From Thereva unica (taxonomy: Eukaryota; Arthropoda; Insecta; Diptera; Therevidae): a DNA stretch of 64,000 nt. The notes below the pieces were generated by a model. That model was not told where the DNA came from. It made no database searches and saw only the letters and a program-made list of their open reading frames with translations. Location of the stretch: positions 62,617,922 through 62,681,921 of the forward strand of contig OX465282.1 in NCBI GenBank assembly GCA_949987705.1. Direction: 5' to 3'. Positions within the stretch are counted from its first letter, which is position 1, and every line of letters begins with the position of its first letter. Positions 40,641 through 51,290 of this stretch are shown in pieces. The position numbers and the translations under genes were made by a program.

Positions 40641-42272
40641 TTAAAGAAACTAGAGGTGGCAAAAACCATGCGAGATTTAGAAAAGTAAACGCCAGGGAAA
40701 TAGATGACGATCATATACAAGTAGAATCAGGACATAAATATTATAAAACCCACATTAAAAGTTCAAAGAAATTCCAAGACAATAACAATCCCTCCATTAA
40801 AACAAAGCCCAAACGACCTAGTAATATAATTATTTCACCATCCATTACAGACAATGAACCAGTTGATAATAATCTTGCTAGTGGTGCTCCCACACTCACA
40901 GCTAATTGAAGTACAAAATTTAAACGACAACAATGGCTATATAACGATCAAAACGGGACAAATAAGAATAATTACAGAATATAACAAAATTTTACATATA
41001 ATCAATACTACCGAATTTGAAATAACCAAAAACGAAATTTACAATAACATTAAAAAAAATTGAGACAAACGCCAAAGCAACTCAACCAATCTTTAGCACC
41101 ATGACGCACAATTTCAAACTTCTAGAAACAAAGATCAACGGACTTAGACCTAACTTACGTCAAAAAAGAGGCTTAGTAAACATATTAGGTAAAGGACTCA
41201 AGTACATTGCAGGGACTATGGACAGTGATGATGAAAAACTCATAATAGAAAAACTAGACAATTTAGCCAAAAACAATCACGAACTAATTACCGAAACTAA
41301 CAAACAAATTTTGATAAATAAACAAATATCAGACCAGATAAGTAACATAACAACCAACATTAATAACCAACAAAATCTGATATCGCCAATTATACCAATA
41401 ATTATAATAAAAGAATCTCAAATATAGAAATTGAGCTTGCTACCTTCGAACAGGCCTATCAGATCAACTACGACATAAACCTTTTACGAAATCACATAGA
41501 CGATTCTAACCAGCAAACTAAATATCCTCTCTCGGTATATACTAACTGAAACAGAACTAACCATGGTTGCAGATATGGAGACATTCCAGGATATCAAAGT
41601 TACCGTAATTTACTATGTAGACCAAATAGTTATCGTTGTTCTCATTCCCAAGTATTCCAATAAAACTTATTCCCAGATCACGATCGAATCCTTACCCAAA
41701 CTTCAAAATAAATCAATAAACATTAAAACTAATAAGATTTTACTAGACGAATATAACAAACAAATTTATGAAATAAATGTCAAAGACAATCTTAAAAAGA
41801 ATTTGATATTAATAGACGATGAATGTCTAAATAATATTTTTAACTCAAGGGAAGCAAAATGTGGAATGGCTACCACAAATGAAGCAATAAATCAAAGAAA
41901 TATCAGCAGGTTTTATATTAACTAAAATTTTAAATAATTTAAGTATGATACCAAATTGTAATAAACATACTTATAAAATTTATAGAAATAGTCTTATTAA
42001 ATTTGAAAACTGCAAAATAGATATAAACAATAACATATTTACAAATGAATATTATAAAATAAAAGACCATATTATACTACCTTATTTTTCAGCAAATATA
42101 ATCGAGAAAACCCCTGTAAACATGAGTAGAATAGAAGAGATTCATTTAAAGAACATTAAAGATAATAGGAAAGCAATTAAAGAAATTTTAAACATAAATC
42201 ATTTAGAACCAGCAATATTTGATATATCCCTAATAGTCACCTATATTTTAAGCACTATTTTCGTACTTTGTA
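40640..42272 (+). pseudogene. Element B envelope (F-like) remains
   Basis: Pieces across stops: a hydrophobic leader near 40860 (LIIILLVVLPHSQLIEVQ), then a basic cleavage-type site and hydrophobic segment at about 41155-41215 (RQKRGLVNILGKGLKYIAG), the pattern seen in errantivirus and baculovirus F-type envelopes. Further downstream are Cys-containing ectodomain pieces (41563-41925) and a membrane anchor near 42220-42268 (ISLIVTYILSTIFVL). At least four stops or frameshifts break it, and the C-terminus is cut at about 42272. An old, dead copy. Confidence 0.8.
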
Positions 42273-43399
42273 ACGGTCGGCGGTTAGAAACCGATTCCGT
42301 AGTTACGTCCCGATTTTTTTATTCTCGGTCATTCTCGCCTTAACGGCACTATAAACAGGCCACCGAAATAAAAATCCTAGTCGATCCCTCATTTCGGTAC
42401 AACATTTCATTGTACCAAAAATTTTCTCTCATCCAAAAACCCGGTTGTGCAGCGACCAACACTTCTTCGGATAAAGTTTCATCCCAATTACGCACGCCTA
42501 TGGTCTCACATTTAGCCCCGCAGTCATTTTCCCACCCACACAAGGACGTTTCGTTCATAAAAACTCAAGCGGGTGATAGCGTAGCCAATCAAAGCACGGC
42601 GCGAAAATAAGCCGACGACGCCGGGCACACACCAATCCATCGTATGTATGCGGCGTCGTCGGCTTATTTTCGCGCCCAGTGATATTTTAAATTACATCCC
42701 GATAATTAGGATGTCCTAGGAGTTCCTATCTGTCGTAATTAGTGTTTGGTGAGCGATTCGCTTTCATATCCACCGTTTTATTGCATCAACAAAGATTGTT
42801 TATCTATTATATGGTATGATACCAACGAAGAGCAACTTTATAATGATGGGCAGCAGGATGTCTGTTAGGTACTCTACCCAGCGATAGCCCTCACTGAGTT
42901 ATAGCTAAATTAAGGTGGCAATATTGAATTTATTATTTGAACTTATTATTTTTCTTATATTTTTGTGATTCTTGTAAAAAAAAAAGGAAAAGGAAACAAC
43001 AAAAAAAAACAAAGAAGGCAAAAAAAAATCAGAGAAAACGAATTTGAAATGTAATTTTAAACCTTTTTATAGACTGGAATTACTCACCAGTACTTTTTTT
43101 GAGAACTAACAATTTATGTAGTAGACAAAAAAAAAATGTAATTATATGGAATTAAGTATTAATATAACTCTTTATGGTAGAGTCTAAGTTTTTAAACAAA
43201 TAACAAAAACGAAAAGCAAAAGAAAATTAACAATAACAATATTAAAAGATATTGAAAGGCTCGATCACGGTACTTTTAATACGATTTTTTTTTATTATTA
43301 CCTTTTTCTATTTGGTAAACCACTCCATAGTGAGATGAAGAAGAAGAAAAGATAGAAACAAACAGGCAATAGTTTTCTTAGCTGAACGTACTTTATTAA
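42273..43399. other. Unassigned, partly LTR-like AT-rich region
   Basis: Begins TGTAACGGTCGGCGG where env B breaks. 42280-42900 has LTR-like features (CAAT-type word GTAGCCAATCAAAG, a hairpin, later ATTATATGGTATGAT), then A-rich sequence to Harbinger #4. No reading frame supported; no second LTR copy recognised. Confidence 0.4.
42598..42676. repeat. Perfect 26 bp inverted repeat (hairpin)
   Basis: GGCGCGAAAATAAGCCGACG ACGCCG at 42598-42623 is the exact reverse complement of 42651-42676, around a 27 bp loop. GC-rich arms in AT-rich surroundings. Confidence 0.9.
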
Positions 43400-44030
43400 T
43401 GCCCAGTTTCACAGTGTCACTTAAGTCCAAGCCTAATGGGCCGTCCACACTACGCGGACTTAGATCCTACGCGCTTTTCGCCGTACGGCCTCTGACAAAA
43501 GCGCGCATGAGTTCTGAATCGTGAGCAAATTGAGAAAACAAATCAATTTTTGTTTGAAAAAACATACGCGCTTTTGAAAAGCCCGTATTGTGTAGACGTA
43601 CAATGTACCTTTTTAAGCACAGCCTTTGGTTCGCGCAGTTTGGCTGTACTGCCTTTGCCATTATAATTATCGCAAAAAAGGCATTAAACTCTATATGAAA
43701 AAAAGAGGCAAAAGCGCGTATGACCCAAGTCCGCGTAGTGTGGATGCACTATAAGTTTCGTCGGTTCCACAGTGAATTTTCCTTGCTGGCTTCGCTAAAT
43801 GGAAATAAAATACTCGGCAAAAGTTTTGTATACGACTGTTGTCAATCAGTACTAATTTTAGAACCGAAAGAACTGTCAGTGTATGACCGAGTACGGTTTT
43901 CATAATTCATTAGTTTTCCTTCTAAGTATTTATTGATTTAATTATTGTTTCTAAAAATATTTGCCAGTGTTTTTTGTTCTCTTAACTGTTAATTTGTTAC
44001 AGCTCTTAAAAATTGTGTTAAAAAAGAGAG

Positions 44031-44932
44031 ATGAGTGAAAATACGAAAAGAAATCCAAACTTCACAACAAGTGAAATATCTATTTTAATGAATTTAGTGC
44101 TCAAATATAAAAGTATTATTGAATCAAAACAAACAAATAGAAACAGTGCTTTAGCTAAAACTCAAAAATGGAGAGATATTGAAATTGAATTTAATGCGAA
44201 TTCGGGCGGAGTTCATCGAACTTATGATGGACTAAAGAAAAAATATGAAAATTTAAAAAAGGAGTCAATACAAAAAAATATGCAGAAGAAAAGCAAAGTC
44301 TCTATGCAACTGGAGGAGGACCGGGTCAACCTGTCGAAATAAATACCGAGACAGATATTATAATGCAAGACATTTTAGAAACCCAAATAAAAGGTTTGGA
44401 TTCGATATACGATTCGGATCTCTTAAACGGTATGTAGAAAAAGCCTAAATTAGATTGGAATTGTTTTAGTATGTTTTATTTTTTATTAGGTAAAGGTGAA
44501 CCAGATGATGTGACTATTGACATTGATGATAACGTAGAATCAAAAGAAACTGCATCAGCAGTTCTAGATATTAACCATAATGAACAAGAAGTCATAAACC
44601 TAGGCAATATGCAAAAATTAGCAAAGACTGGTATGAACGAAGCAAACTGTTTCAAACGTTATCAAACGTTTCCTTTTAAATTTTAGATAAATTTGTTATT
44701 GGGAAAAAGGTAGCAAAACAACTGCATATAGCCAAAAAAACATTAACTACGGACAAGTGGCAACTTTTAGCCGAAAAAAAAAAAATAAAGATGGTGGAGC
44801 AACAAATGAAACACCAACAAGAAAAGCATCAACTTGAAATGGAGCAAATGAAGGAAAAACACAAATTTGAAATGGAGCTGATGGAGAAAGAACATAAAAT
44901 GAAACGTGAAGTGATGTATACAAATAAAACAT
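44031..44932 (+). pseudogene. Harbinger #4 SANT/Myb-like protein, three exons, one frameshift
   Basis: Exon 1 starts MSENTKRNPNFTTSEISILM; SANT helices include LAKTQKWRDIEIEFNAN and RTYDGLKKKYENLKKES. In the A-run near 44272-44280 one base shifts the frame; the other frame continues QSLYATGGGPGQPVEINTET. Exon 2 lies about 44491-44638 (GEPDDVTIDIDDNVESK) and exon 3 about 44687-44932, a long charged coiled coil (QQMKHQQEKHQLEMEQMKEK). DNA-binding partner of the transposase. Confidence 0.78.
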
Positions 44933-45007
44933 GATTCTATTTAAAGTAAATTTCATGCACTTTTATTTCACTACAAAATTGGTCTTTGCTTTGCGCTTTT
45001 GTTCAAT

Positions 45008-46184
45008 TTAATCGGTTGAATTTTGAAGAGCAATATTGGCAAAATAGTCATGAATCAAAATATTTCGCTCCGTATTGCTTCCTTCATTTCCAACTAGTAA
45101 CGAATCAGTAGAATTCACGATGTTCACAAGATTCAACAGATGATCGTCCAGTGGGGGCGGCTCGCGCTCATTTTCCAAACAACATAAATTATGTAGCACA
45201 GCAGTGGCGACGATGATGCTTTGTATCACTTTCATTTCCAATCGCATTCCCGTTGCCAAGACAGGAAATCGCCTCTTCCAAACTCCGTACGAACGTTCAA
45301 CACAGTTCCTTGTGCGTATTTGCGATTCGTTATATAATTCCTCGGCTCTACTATTGCATCTACGCAACGGAGTCTTAACATAATTCCTGCACTGGTAACC
45401 GCCATCAGCCACTATGACATATCTTCCGAATTCACCAGTTTCAAATCGTGTTCGAATACGCGAATTATTCAAAATCGTTGAATCGTGGAATGAACCAGGC
45501 CACCTTGTTACAATATCCATTATTTTTAATTTCGCATCGCACAGAGTTTGAACATTTAACGAGAAATATGCTTTTCTATTGCGAAAAAGTTCTCCATTTG
45601 CTGCACCTACAAAGAAAGGATATTAATTCAAGACGAATGAAATAATACTTTCAAACCTGGTGACTGGATTCTGACATGGCTACAATCCATTGCAGCGATT
45701 ACACGGGGAAAACGAGCAAAGTTGTAGAATTCCTCAACAACTTTCGTTTTTTCGTCTTCTGATTCTGGGAATTTTATATACTGCCTTCTCAAAAGTGCAA
45801 TGTGATGAGAAACTTTTTTAACTGCATGACTCGCTGATGCTTATGAAACACCCGATAAATCTCCAGTTGCTATCAAGAATCCGCCAGTGGCATAAAAACG
45901 CAATGTGAGAAGGAACATGCACTCAGCACTTAAGGCGTTGTTCCTATAGTTAAGAAATGAATGACAATTTAATAAATTAATTGACGAAGTCTTACTTACC
46001 AAGTTCTTATATTTTCGATTTGAGGTCGTATTTGTTCCAATATAATAAAAGAGCACTGTTTTGAATAATCCCAATAATCAAAACATTTTCTTGTTCGAAA
46101 TTTTCTAACCCTAGATACACGAACAATAACATGATAATATTCATCATCACTTTCATCCAAAATATTTTCATAATCGCTATCCAT
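45008..46184 (-). pseudogene. Harbinger #4 DDE transposase with one nonsense codon
   Basis: Exons 46000-46184, 45657-45943 and 45008-45606 join in phase (356 codons). It starts MDSDYENILDESDDEYYHV; middle words are NNALSAECMFLLTLRFYATG and FYNFARFPRVIAAMDCSHVR (first D), second D in VIVADGGYQC, E in NCVERSYGVWKRRF. A TAA at 45841-45843 interrupts the otherwise open frame after ATGDLSGVS, one transition away from CAA. All three catalytic residues remain, so inactivation looks recent. Confidence 0.9.
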
Positions 46185-46410
46185 ATTATGAAAAAATAGA
46201 AATGAAAAAAACAGACAAGTCCACAAAGTAATGCAGAACTTACAAATTCCACAGCCAACTGAATCAAATGTCAAAAAAATATCTTATGCGAGCCTTAAGT
46301 GGCCAGTTATAGCATAGTTAAGGGAGTCACGACTGTGGAACCAAAAATTTTCCATTCGGGAACTTAGCCACAATTTACAACTTAAGCTCGCACTGTGAAA
46401 CTGGACATAA

Positions 46411-47805
46411 GAAAAACAAAATTTATTCATATGTCTTCATTCTCCTTTTTGCATATTTATCGCAATCATTATTGAATTTTTTTGTGTTCACTGGTTCCAA
46501 CGTTCCTTGTTTCAAATTATTATTCACGATTTTTTTTTGTTCTTAAAACTAATAGTCTATATTTGAAAAGAACTGAAAAAAAAAGGAACCTTTAAGAAAA
46601 ATTAAGATTAAAAAAAAAATTAAGATTTTTGAATGGGGTGAGTGCTACAGAAAAGCAAAAGACCCAAGAAGCACTGAAGTTTTTGTTATGTAAATTAAAA
46701 GAAAAAAAAGATTTTTTTTATTATAATTATATTTATATACGTAATCCAAATTTCGTGTGAGAATTGCTTTATCCTTTTTATAATGTTTTTTTTTTGACTG
46801 CAACCACAAGTATGTAGGTGAGTAATAAAGGACGAGGGGCAAGGCGACCGGTGGGGAGGCTGAGGGCATCGCCAAGCATGTAAGTACCAGAATCTAGATT
46901 AATTCGTTTTCAGCATTTGTTCCTCGGAGTGCATCCGCCCGCATGGCTCTGGCTACGTCCATATTGTTTTCCTTTGCCCCTCTCTATGGCCCAGGACGGG
47001 TCCCCCCATCGCCCTTTGAGTTTAGTAATTCGTTTAGTTTGTTATAAACTGTCACCCCTTTCGGTCTCCCTTCGCGACGACCCCCCCCCCATCCGGCGAG
47101 CTGGCAAGAGCAGCGCTAGTCGTGCCTACAATAAGTGTAGAGGAGACACTTGAGTTTTTCTCGGCGATACCCCTCCTCCCGGACCATTCGTCCAGCCACC
47201 TTCTTGTCCTTAGTGACCAAATCCCCTCAATTTTTTTTTGTAATATGGTTTTTGTTAGGCCCTTGGTGGCAATGTACTTCGTCCTTATTCCCTTCGAGCG
47301 AAAGCTCAACATCCCTCAAGACAGTTACAACTTTTATATCTATGTAAAAAATACAGAAAGGATAAAATAAACTTCTTTAACATTCATTGTAAATCTTCGT
47401 CGGAGCCTCAGACAAACCGTGGGGGAGTTATAGTTGCAAGCCCATCAAATATCATTATAGATATTATACATAAAAAAAATTTAAATTTTCATGTGAAAAT
47501 TGCCTAAGTGCAATCAAAAATGCATGGGAAATTGAACAAGAAATATAAATCCACTTTCCGGCAAAGCAGACGCTTTTCCAAGAATATTATAATATTTAGA
47601 TCATTCTTTTAACATGTGTAAATTATTATTTGAACTTGAAAAGTCAGTCTCATTCTAGACGCGTTAAAGATCGGTCAATTTCGATTCAATAAACTGTGAA
47701 AAATAAATTCGTTTTTTTTTATCGAAAATTATATTCACAAACAAAATTATTAAACTTAGGCGTCCTTCAGCCACAGATCCTTTCTCCAGCGATCCATGGT
47801 TCTTA
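46411..47805. other. Unassigned region, GC-rich LTR-like block inside AT-rich DNA
   Basis: 46411-46800 is A/T-rich and continues 42960-43399 across Harbinger #4. 46800-47460 is GC-rich with a TATAAACTGTC box (47043), C-runs and AATAAA-type signals near 47367, suggesting an LTR (about 46880-47455, edges unproven). 47460-47805 has another AATAAACTGTG word (47688). No coding frame supported. Confidence 0.35.
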
Positions 47806-47813
47806 GACTAGGG

Positions 47814-48437
47814 CAGTGATGGCGAACCTATGACCCGCGGGTCAGACACTGACCCACGCAAGCTTTTTAACTGACCCTATCATTGGTTTTTAAATTTTTT
47901 TTTCTATGTGAAAAACAAATATTTCTTGTTTGAAATTGGCTAGATGATTTTAAGTGGTAGCTCTACCGTTTTTAAGAGGGATCTACCGCTCTACCGTTTT
48001 GATCCTTTTATATACCGCTTCTATAAATTGCCTAAATTTCCGAAAGTATTAAAAAAAATACAAAATTTATATCATCATTTTCATGAAATTGTTCTACATT
48101 TTAAATGTCTGACAGTTGGTAGCACTGTGGGGGAATATTCAGTCGCCAGTCTGTGTCAGTCACCAGTGCTGAATTAACATAAGTGGCATCGCGGCCATCC
48201 ATTGTGAATTGATGTGATTGTGTATTAGGTACGTTAATAAAAAAATTCTGAAGTTATTGTATTCTAAATGTAATATAAATATTTTTAATTGTAGCCCTTT
48301 ACTATGTCGGCGGCTAAAAAATTAAAAACAAGTGGTTCGAGACCATATCAAGCTGAATGGTTTGATAAATACGGTGTGGTTGAAAGAAATAAAATGGTTA
48401 TGTGCGTTATTTGTAATGAAAAAGTGTTTTCACGCGG
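47814..48437 (+). mobile_element. 5' part of a hAT transposon
   Basis: Starts CAGTGATGGCGAACCTATGA, a typical hAT terminus, preceded by the putative 8 bp target GACTAGGG. It has a leader, a spliced 5' exon and a BED-type finger, then is cut by the LTR of errantivirus C. The right end is not in the window, so the TSD is unconfirmed. Confidence 0.75.
48304..48437 (+). pseudogene. hAT transposase N-terminus (BED-type zinc finger), truncated
   Basis: A splice acceptor (TTGTAG) precedes MSAAKKLKTSGSRPYQAEWF and KYGVVERNKMVMCVICNEKV, like ZBED/GTF2IRD2-type hAT transposases. The finger's His half is missing because an LTR begins at about 48438. Confidence 0.7.
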
Positions 48438-48673
48438 GTCATATATCCCGTTTCCCATCCATATATGTGACCGGAAAAAATATGTAATATGAATCGCTTA
48501 CATGTGCTTATCAGCACTTTTGCGCTTTTATGTTGGTTCGTTCTCGATATAATTGTATCTCTAAGTTCAGTCTTAATTTTGATCTTGAATAAAAGCTCCC
48601 TTTCCGCGTCATTAAATAATTTTTGTTTTTTTATTTTGTAGTTTTGTTTTCTATATTATAATAGATATTTGTT
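48438..48673 (+). repeat. 5' LTR of element C (left edge approximate)
   Basis: Starts near GGGTCATATATCCCG with AATAAAAGCTCCC polyadenylation-type signal at 48588; ends directly before the primer site. No 3' LTR in the window. Confidence 0.65.
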
Positions 48674-48691
48674 TGGCGCAGTCGGTAGGAT
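48674..48691 (+). other. Primer-binding site, tRNA-Ser type
   Basis: TGGCGCAGTCGGTAGGAT, the same primer site known from the 17.6/297 errantiviruses, complementary to tRNA-Ser. Confidence 0.85.
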
Positions 48692-49043
48692 ACCGACTAA
48701 GTGTTGTTCTTTTGTAGTAAAAATACTTATTTCTTTTAAGAATTAAGTCGGTATCCCGGGAATAAAAAAAAGGAAAAACATATACATATAATAAAATAAA
48801 AAGTGTCAATTAATACGTAGAAACCGATCAGATAAAGATCAAGGCTCAAAGAATTTTTTTTTATTTAGAAAAATAAAGTGTCAATTAAAACGTGAAATTT
48901 ATTTGTATTTATATGAAGCTAAAAGCTCAACAAATTTTTTTTTTATAAAATAAAAAGTGTCAATAAAAACGTGAAAATATACAAAAGAAGCTTACAGTTC
49001 AAAGTAAAAATATATGCACAAAAAATTCAGTTCGTGAATTATA

Positions 49044-50112
49044 TTGCCTTCTATGAAACCATATCCTAAGTTCAATATCAATAGAACCCATATAGAAAAT
49101 CCCAACGAGTATTTGGACGAACTTAAGCGAATTCCTCATAACTTACAAACAATAATGGCCAACTCCATAACATTGAAGGACCTTATCACAGAAGCTCGAT
49201 CAGTACCTATGTTCAAAGGAGATGGATCTTACGAACTTTCTACTTTTCTCGCAGAAGTGGAAACTATCGTTAACTAACGCGAAGAATTACTTATACCACA
49301 TATTCACCGCTAAGTTGCAGGGAGCAGCCGCAACATCAATCAGAAGACTTTCTCAAAATCGAACTTGCGAACAAATAACAACACAGCTCATCAAGTCGTT
49401 TGGAGTGCAAGAATCATACTTTAAACTTAAAGATATAGCCGCTAGTATAAAATATACAAACGTAAGTCAATACTATAAGAGTCTCAGTGATATTTTAGAT
49501 AAATTGATTCTTAAATACAAATTAGACAGTGAGAAACCTTTAGAGTTTACCCCAGAAAACAATGAAAAAAGTATTTTAAATAAATTTCTCAGCAAAATAA
49601 ATAGATCTGATAGTATGTACCTAAGAACAAAAGATGTCAAAACGTTAGAAGAAGCGTATTATGATTTGGTTCAAACTGGCATTAACGATCGCGTTAACTA
49701 TAATAACAACAATAAAAATAACCATAACAATCAAAGACGAAATTACAGTGTTGGGAATAGTAACCTCAATTATTATAATAATAGCTCAGCCAATTTTAGT
49801 AATCAAAATGGTGGTTTTTCTCCTCAATTTACAAATTCCCAAAATTTTAGAAATCCAAATGTGAATAGAAGTTTCCAAAGTAGATATCAAAGTAGGAATT
49901 TCAACAATAACAATAGGAACAACAGCTACAGAAATAGATATCAAAATTCGAATTCCTTCAATCAAAATTCCAATAGTTTTAATAATAGATACCCAAACTC
50001 CCCAAACGAAATTAATAGTGTAGAACCTATGGATGTTAATCATCATAGCTTGACAAATGTAGATAGGCTAGAAAATTTTCATTCAGTGCCTCGGAAAACA
50101 CATTACCAATAA
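49044..50112 (+). pseudogene. Element C gag
   Basis: Leader 48692-49043 has no gene. The first frame (49044-49277) reads PYPKFNINRTHIENPNEYL and VPMFKGDGSYELSTFLAEVE; a frameshift near 49270 leads to the frame ending at 50112 with YLYHIFTAKLQGAAATSIRR and FGVQESYFKLKDIAASI, the capsid-type fold of errantivirus gag. The C-terminus (about 49690-50030) is an Asn/Arg/Ser-rich low-complexity nucleic-acid-binding tail instead of CCHC knuckles, usual in this group. Confidence 0.8.
50073..50079 (+). promoter_or_regulatory. Candidate -1 ribosomal frameshift slippery site
   Basis: AAATTTT sits in gag phase as A-AAT-TTT (X-XXY-YYZ), 33 bp before the gag stop. The -1 frame is open from here into the protease frame (S-F-S-A-S-E-N-T-L-P...). 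No downstream pseudoknot was assessed. Confidence 0.5.
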
Positions 50113-50685
50113 TAGGATTAACGGTAGAGGGCCAAAAAGTCGATAATTTACTTCCTAATAAAATACATACGAAATTAGAGAGACCCATTAAAATGTGTAC
50201 CCTTACTGGAGACGAAACAATTAGATATGAAACGATAACAGATCTTCCAGACGAGTTTAATGAAAATGCCACTATGAGTTGGAAAGTTTTAAATATTAAA
50301 AACCGTAACTTCGATGCTATAATAGGACGAAAATTATTAAAACCACTTAAAGCTATAATCAATTTCGAAAATGATTCGATTACTGTGAATGGGAGAGTTA
50401 CGAAACTAACATTTTCATGTCCTTACGACAATATAATTCAACCTGAAATCGTAGCAATTAACCACACTGACCTCCTAACACAGCTTGAATCATCGCACTT
50501 AAATAACGAAGAGAGTCATAATCTTAGTAAAATCATCAAGCAATATAAAGACGTTTTCTTTCAAAAAGGCCAGAGCCTAACAAGTGTCAGGGTGGTTAAA
50601 CATCATATAATTACTAAACATAGTCTACCAGTGTACTCAAAAATTTATAGATTCCCGAAACCCGATTAAAAATGAAATTCGCCCG
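50080..50685 (+). pseudogene. Element C protease and RT N-terminus
   Basis: In the -1 frame: ENTLPIIGLTVEGQKVDNLL (an aspartic-protease-like region without a clear DTG), WKVLNIKNRNFDAIIGRKLL, KLTFSCPYDN, SSHLNNEESHNLSKIIKQYK and LPVYSKIYRFPKPD. A stop and frameshift come just before the composite insertion; RT resumes at 57113. Confidence 0.75.
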
Positions 50686-50989
50686 CAGCTAGCACGCAGC
50701 TGGCATGCACTAGCCCGCACGACGCCCGCAGCTAGCATACACGGCTGAGTGAAAATAACACTAGCCCGCAGCTAGCATGCAGCTGGTACGCACGAAACTC
50801 AAAAAAATGAAAGAAAAAAAATTTTTTTCGTAGAATAAAAATTCTACGCCTCTTAAAAAAGATTGAGAAGAGTATTATATGTATGTAAAGTCGTCATCAA
50901 ACCGAACTTCTTCATTAAATTTTTTCAAGTATCTGCATTAAAAACAAATAGGAATTTTTCATATTTAATTAGAGAATGCATTTAATGAA

Positions 50990-51125
50990 TCAAAAACAAT
51001 TATTCATCATACTCAAACTTATTACTAGGCGCTAATACATATGCATCGCTTAGGTTCTTTATAAAAAAACATAGTGTAATAACACATTCAATGTCAATAA
51101 GATTTAGATCTGATTCTTCACTCAT
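50990..51125 (-). other. Short unplaced minus-strand reading frame
   Basis: MSEESDLNLIDIECVITLCF... ends in NKFEYDE and a stop, about 42 codons directly outside the Helitron 3' end. Possibly the last exon of the same unknown gene as 55265-55510. No function assigned. Confidence 0.3.
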
Positions 51126-51290
51126 TATTGTACACTAGTTGGGATGCCCGTTACCGAAATTCGGTCACAAAAACAATAAATATATAAAATTCACGATTCG
51201 ATTTAAATATTTTTATTTAAAAAAAATTATTCGCAATGGCGAATTTTTAATTACTATGAAACATTTCCATTGTCGCTCCAGAGCATCTAA

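Larger units (their letters stand above)
25735..42272 (+). mobile_element. Element B: errantivirus-like gypsy retroelement, pol and env remains
   Basis: Pieces 25735-25948, 26540-26885 and 39286-42272 read as one RT, RNase H, integrase, env series. It is interrupted by a solo LTR and by the whole Harbinger #3 nest. No LTR of its own is identified with confidence; the left part is missing and the right part breaks inside the env C-terminus near 42272. Presence of an F-like env places it with the insect endogenous retroviruses. Confidence 0.8.
43400..46407. mobile_element. PIF/Harbinger transposon #4
   Basis: Ends TGCCCAGTTTCACAGTG and (reverse complement) TGTCCAGTTTCACAGTG, flanked by TAA (43397-43399, 46408-46410). 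A SANT-like gene on plus and a DDE transposase on minus converge. 43400-44030 is 5' region with a second inverted pair (GCGGACTT...AAGTCCGC, around 43457 and 43726) and no gene. Confidence 0.92.

Noticed and set aside
49661..50046. Ile-rich frames on both strands
   Set aside because: Shadows of the Asn/Arg-rich gag tail of element C.
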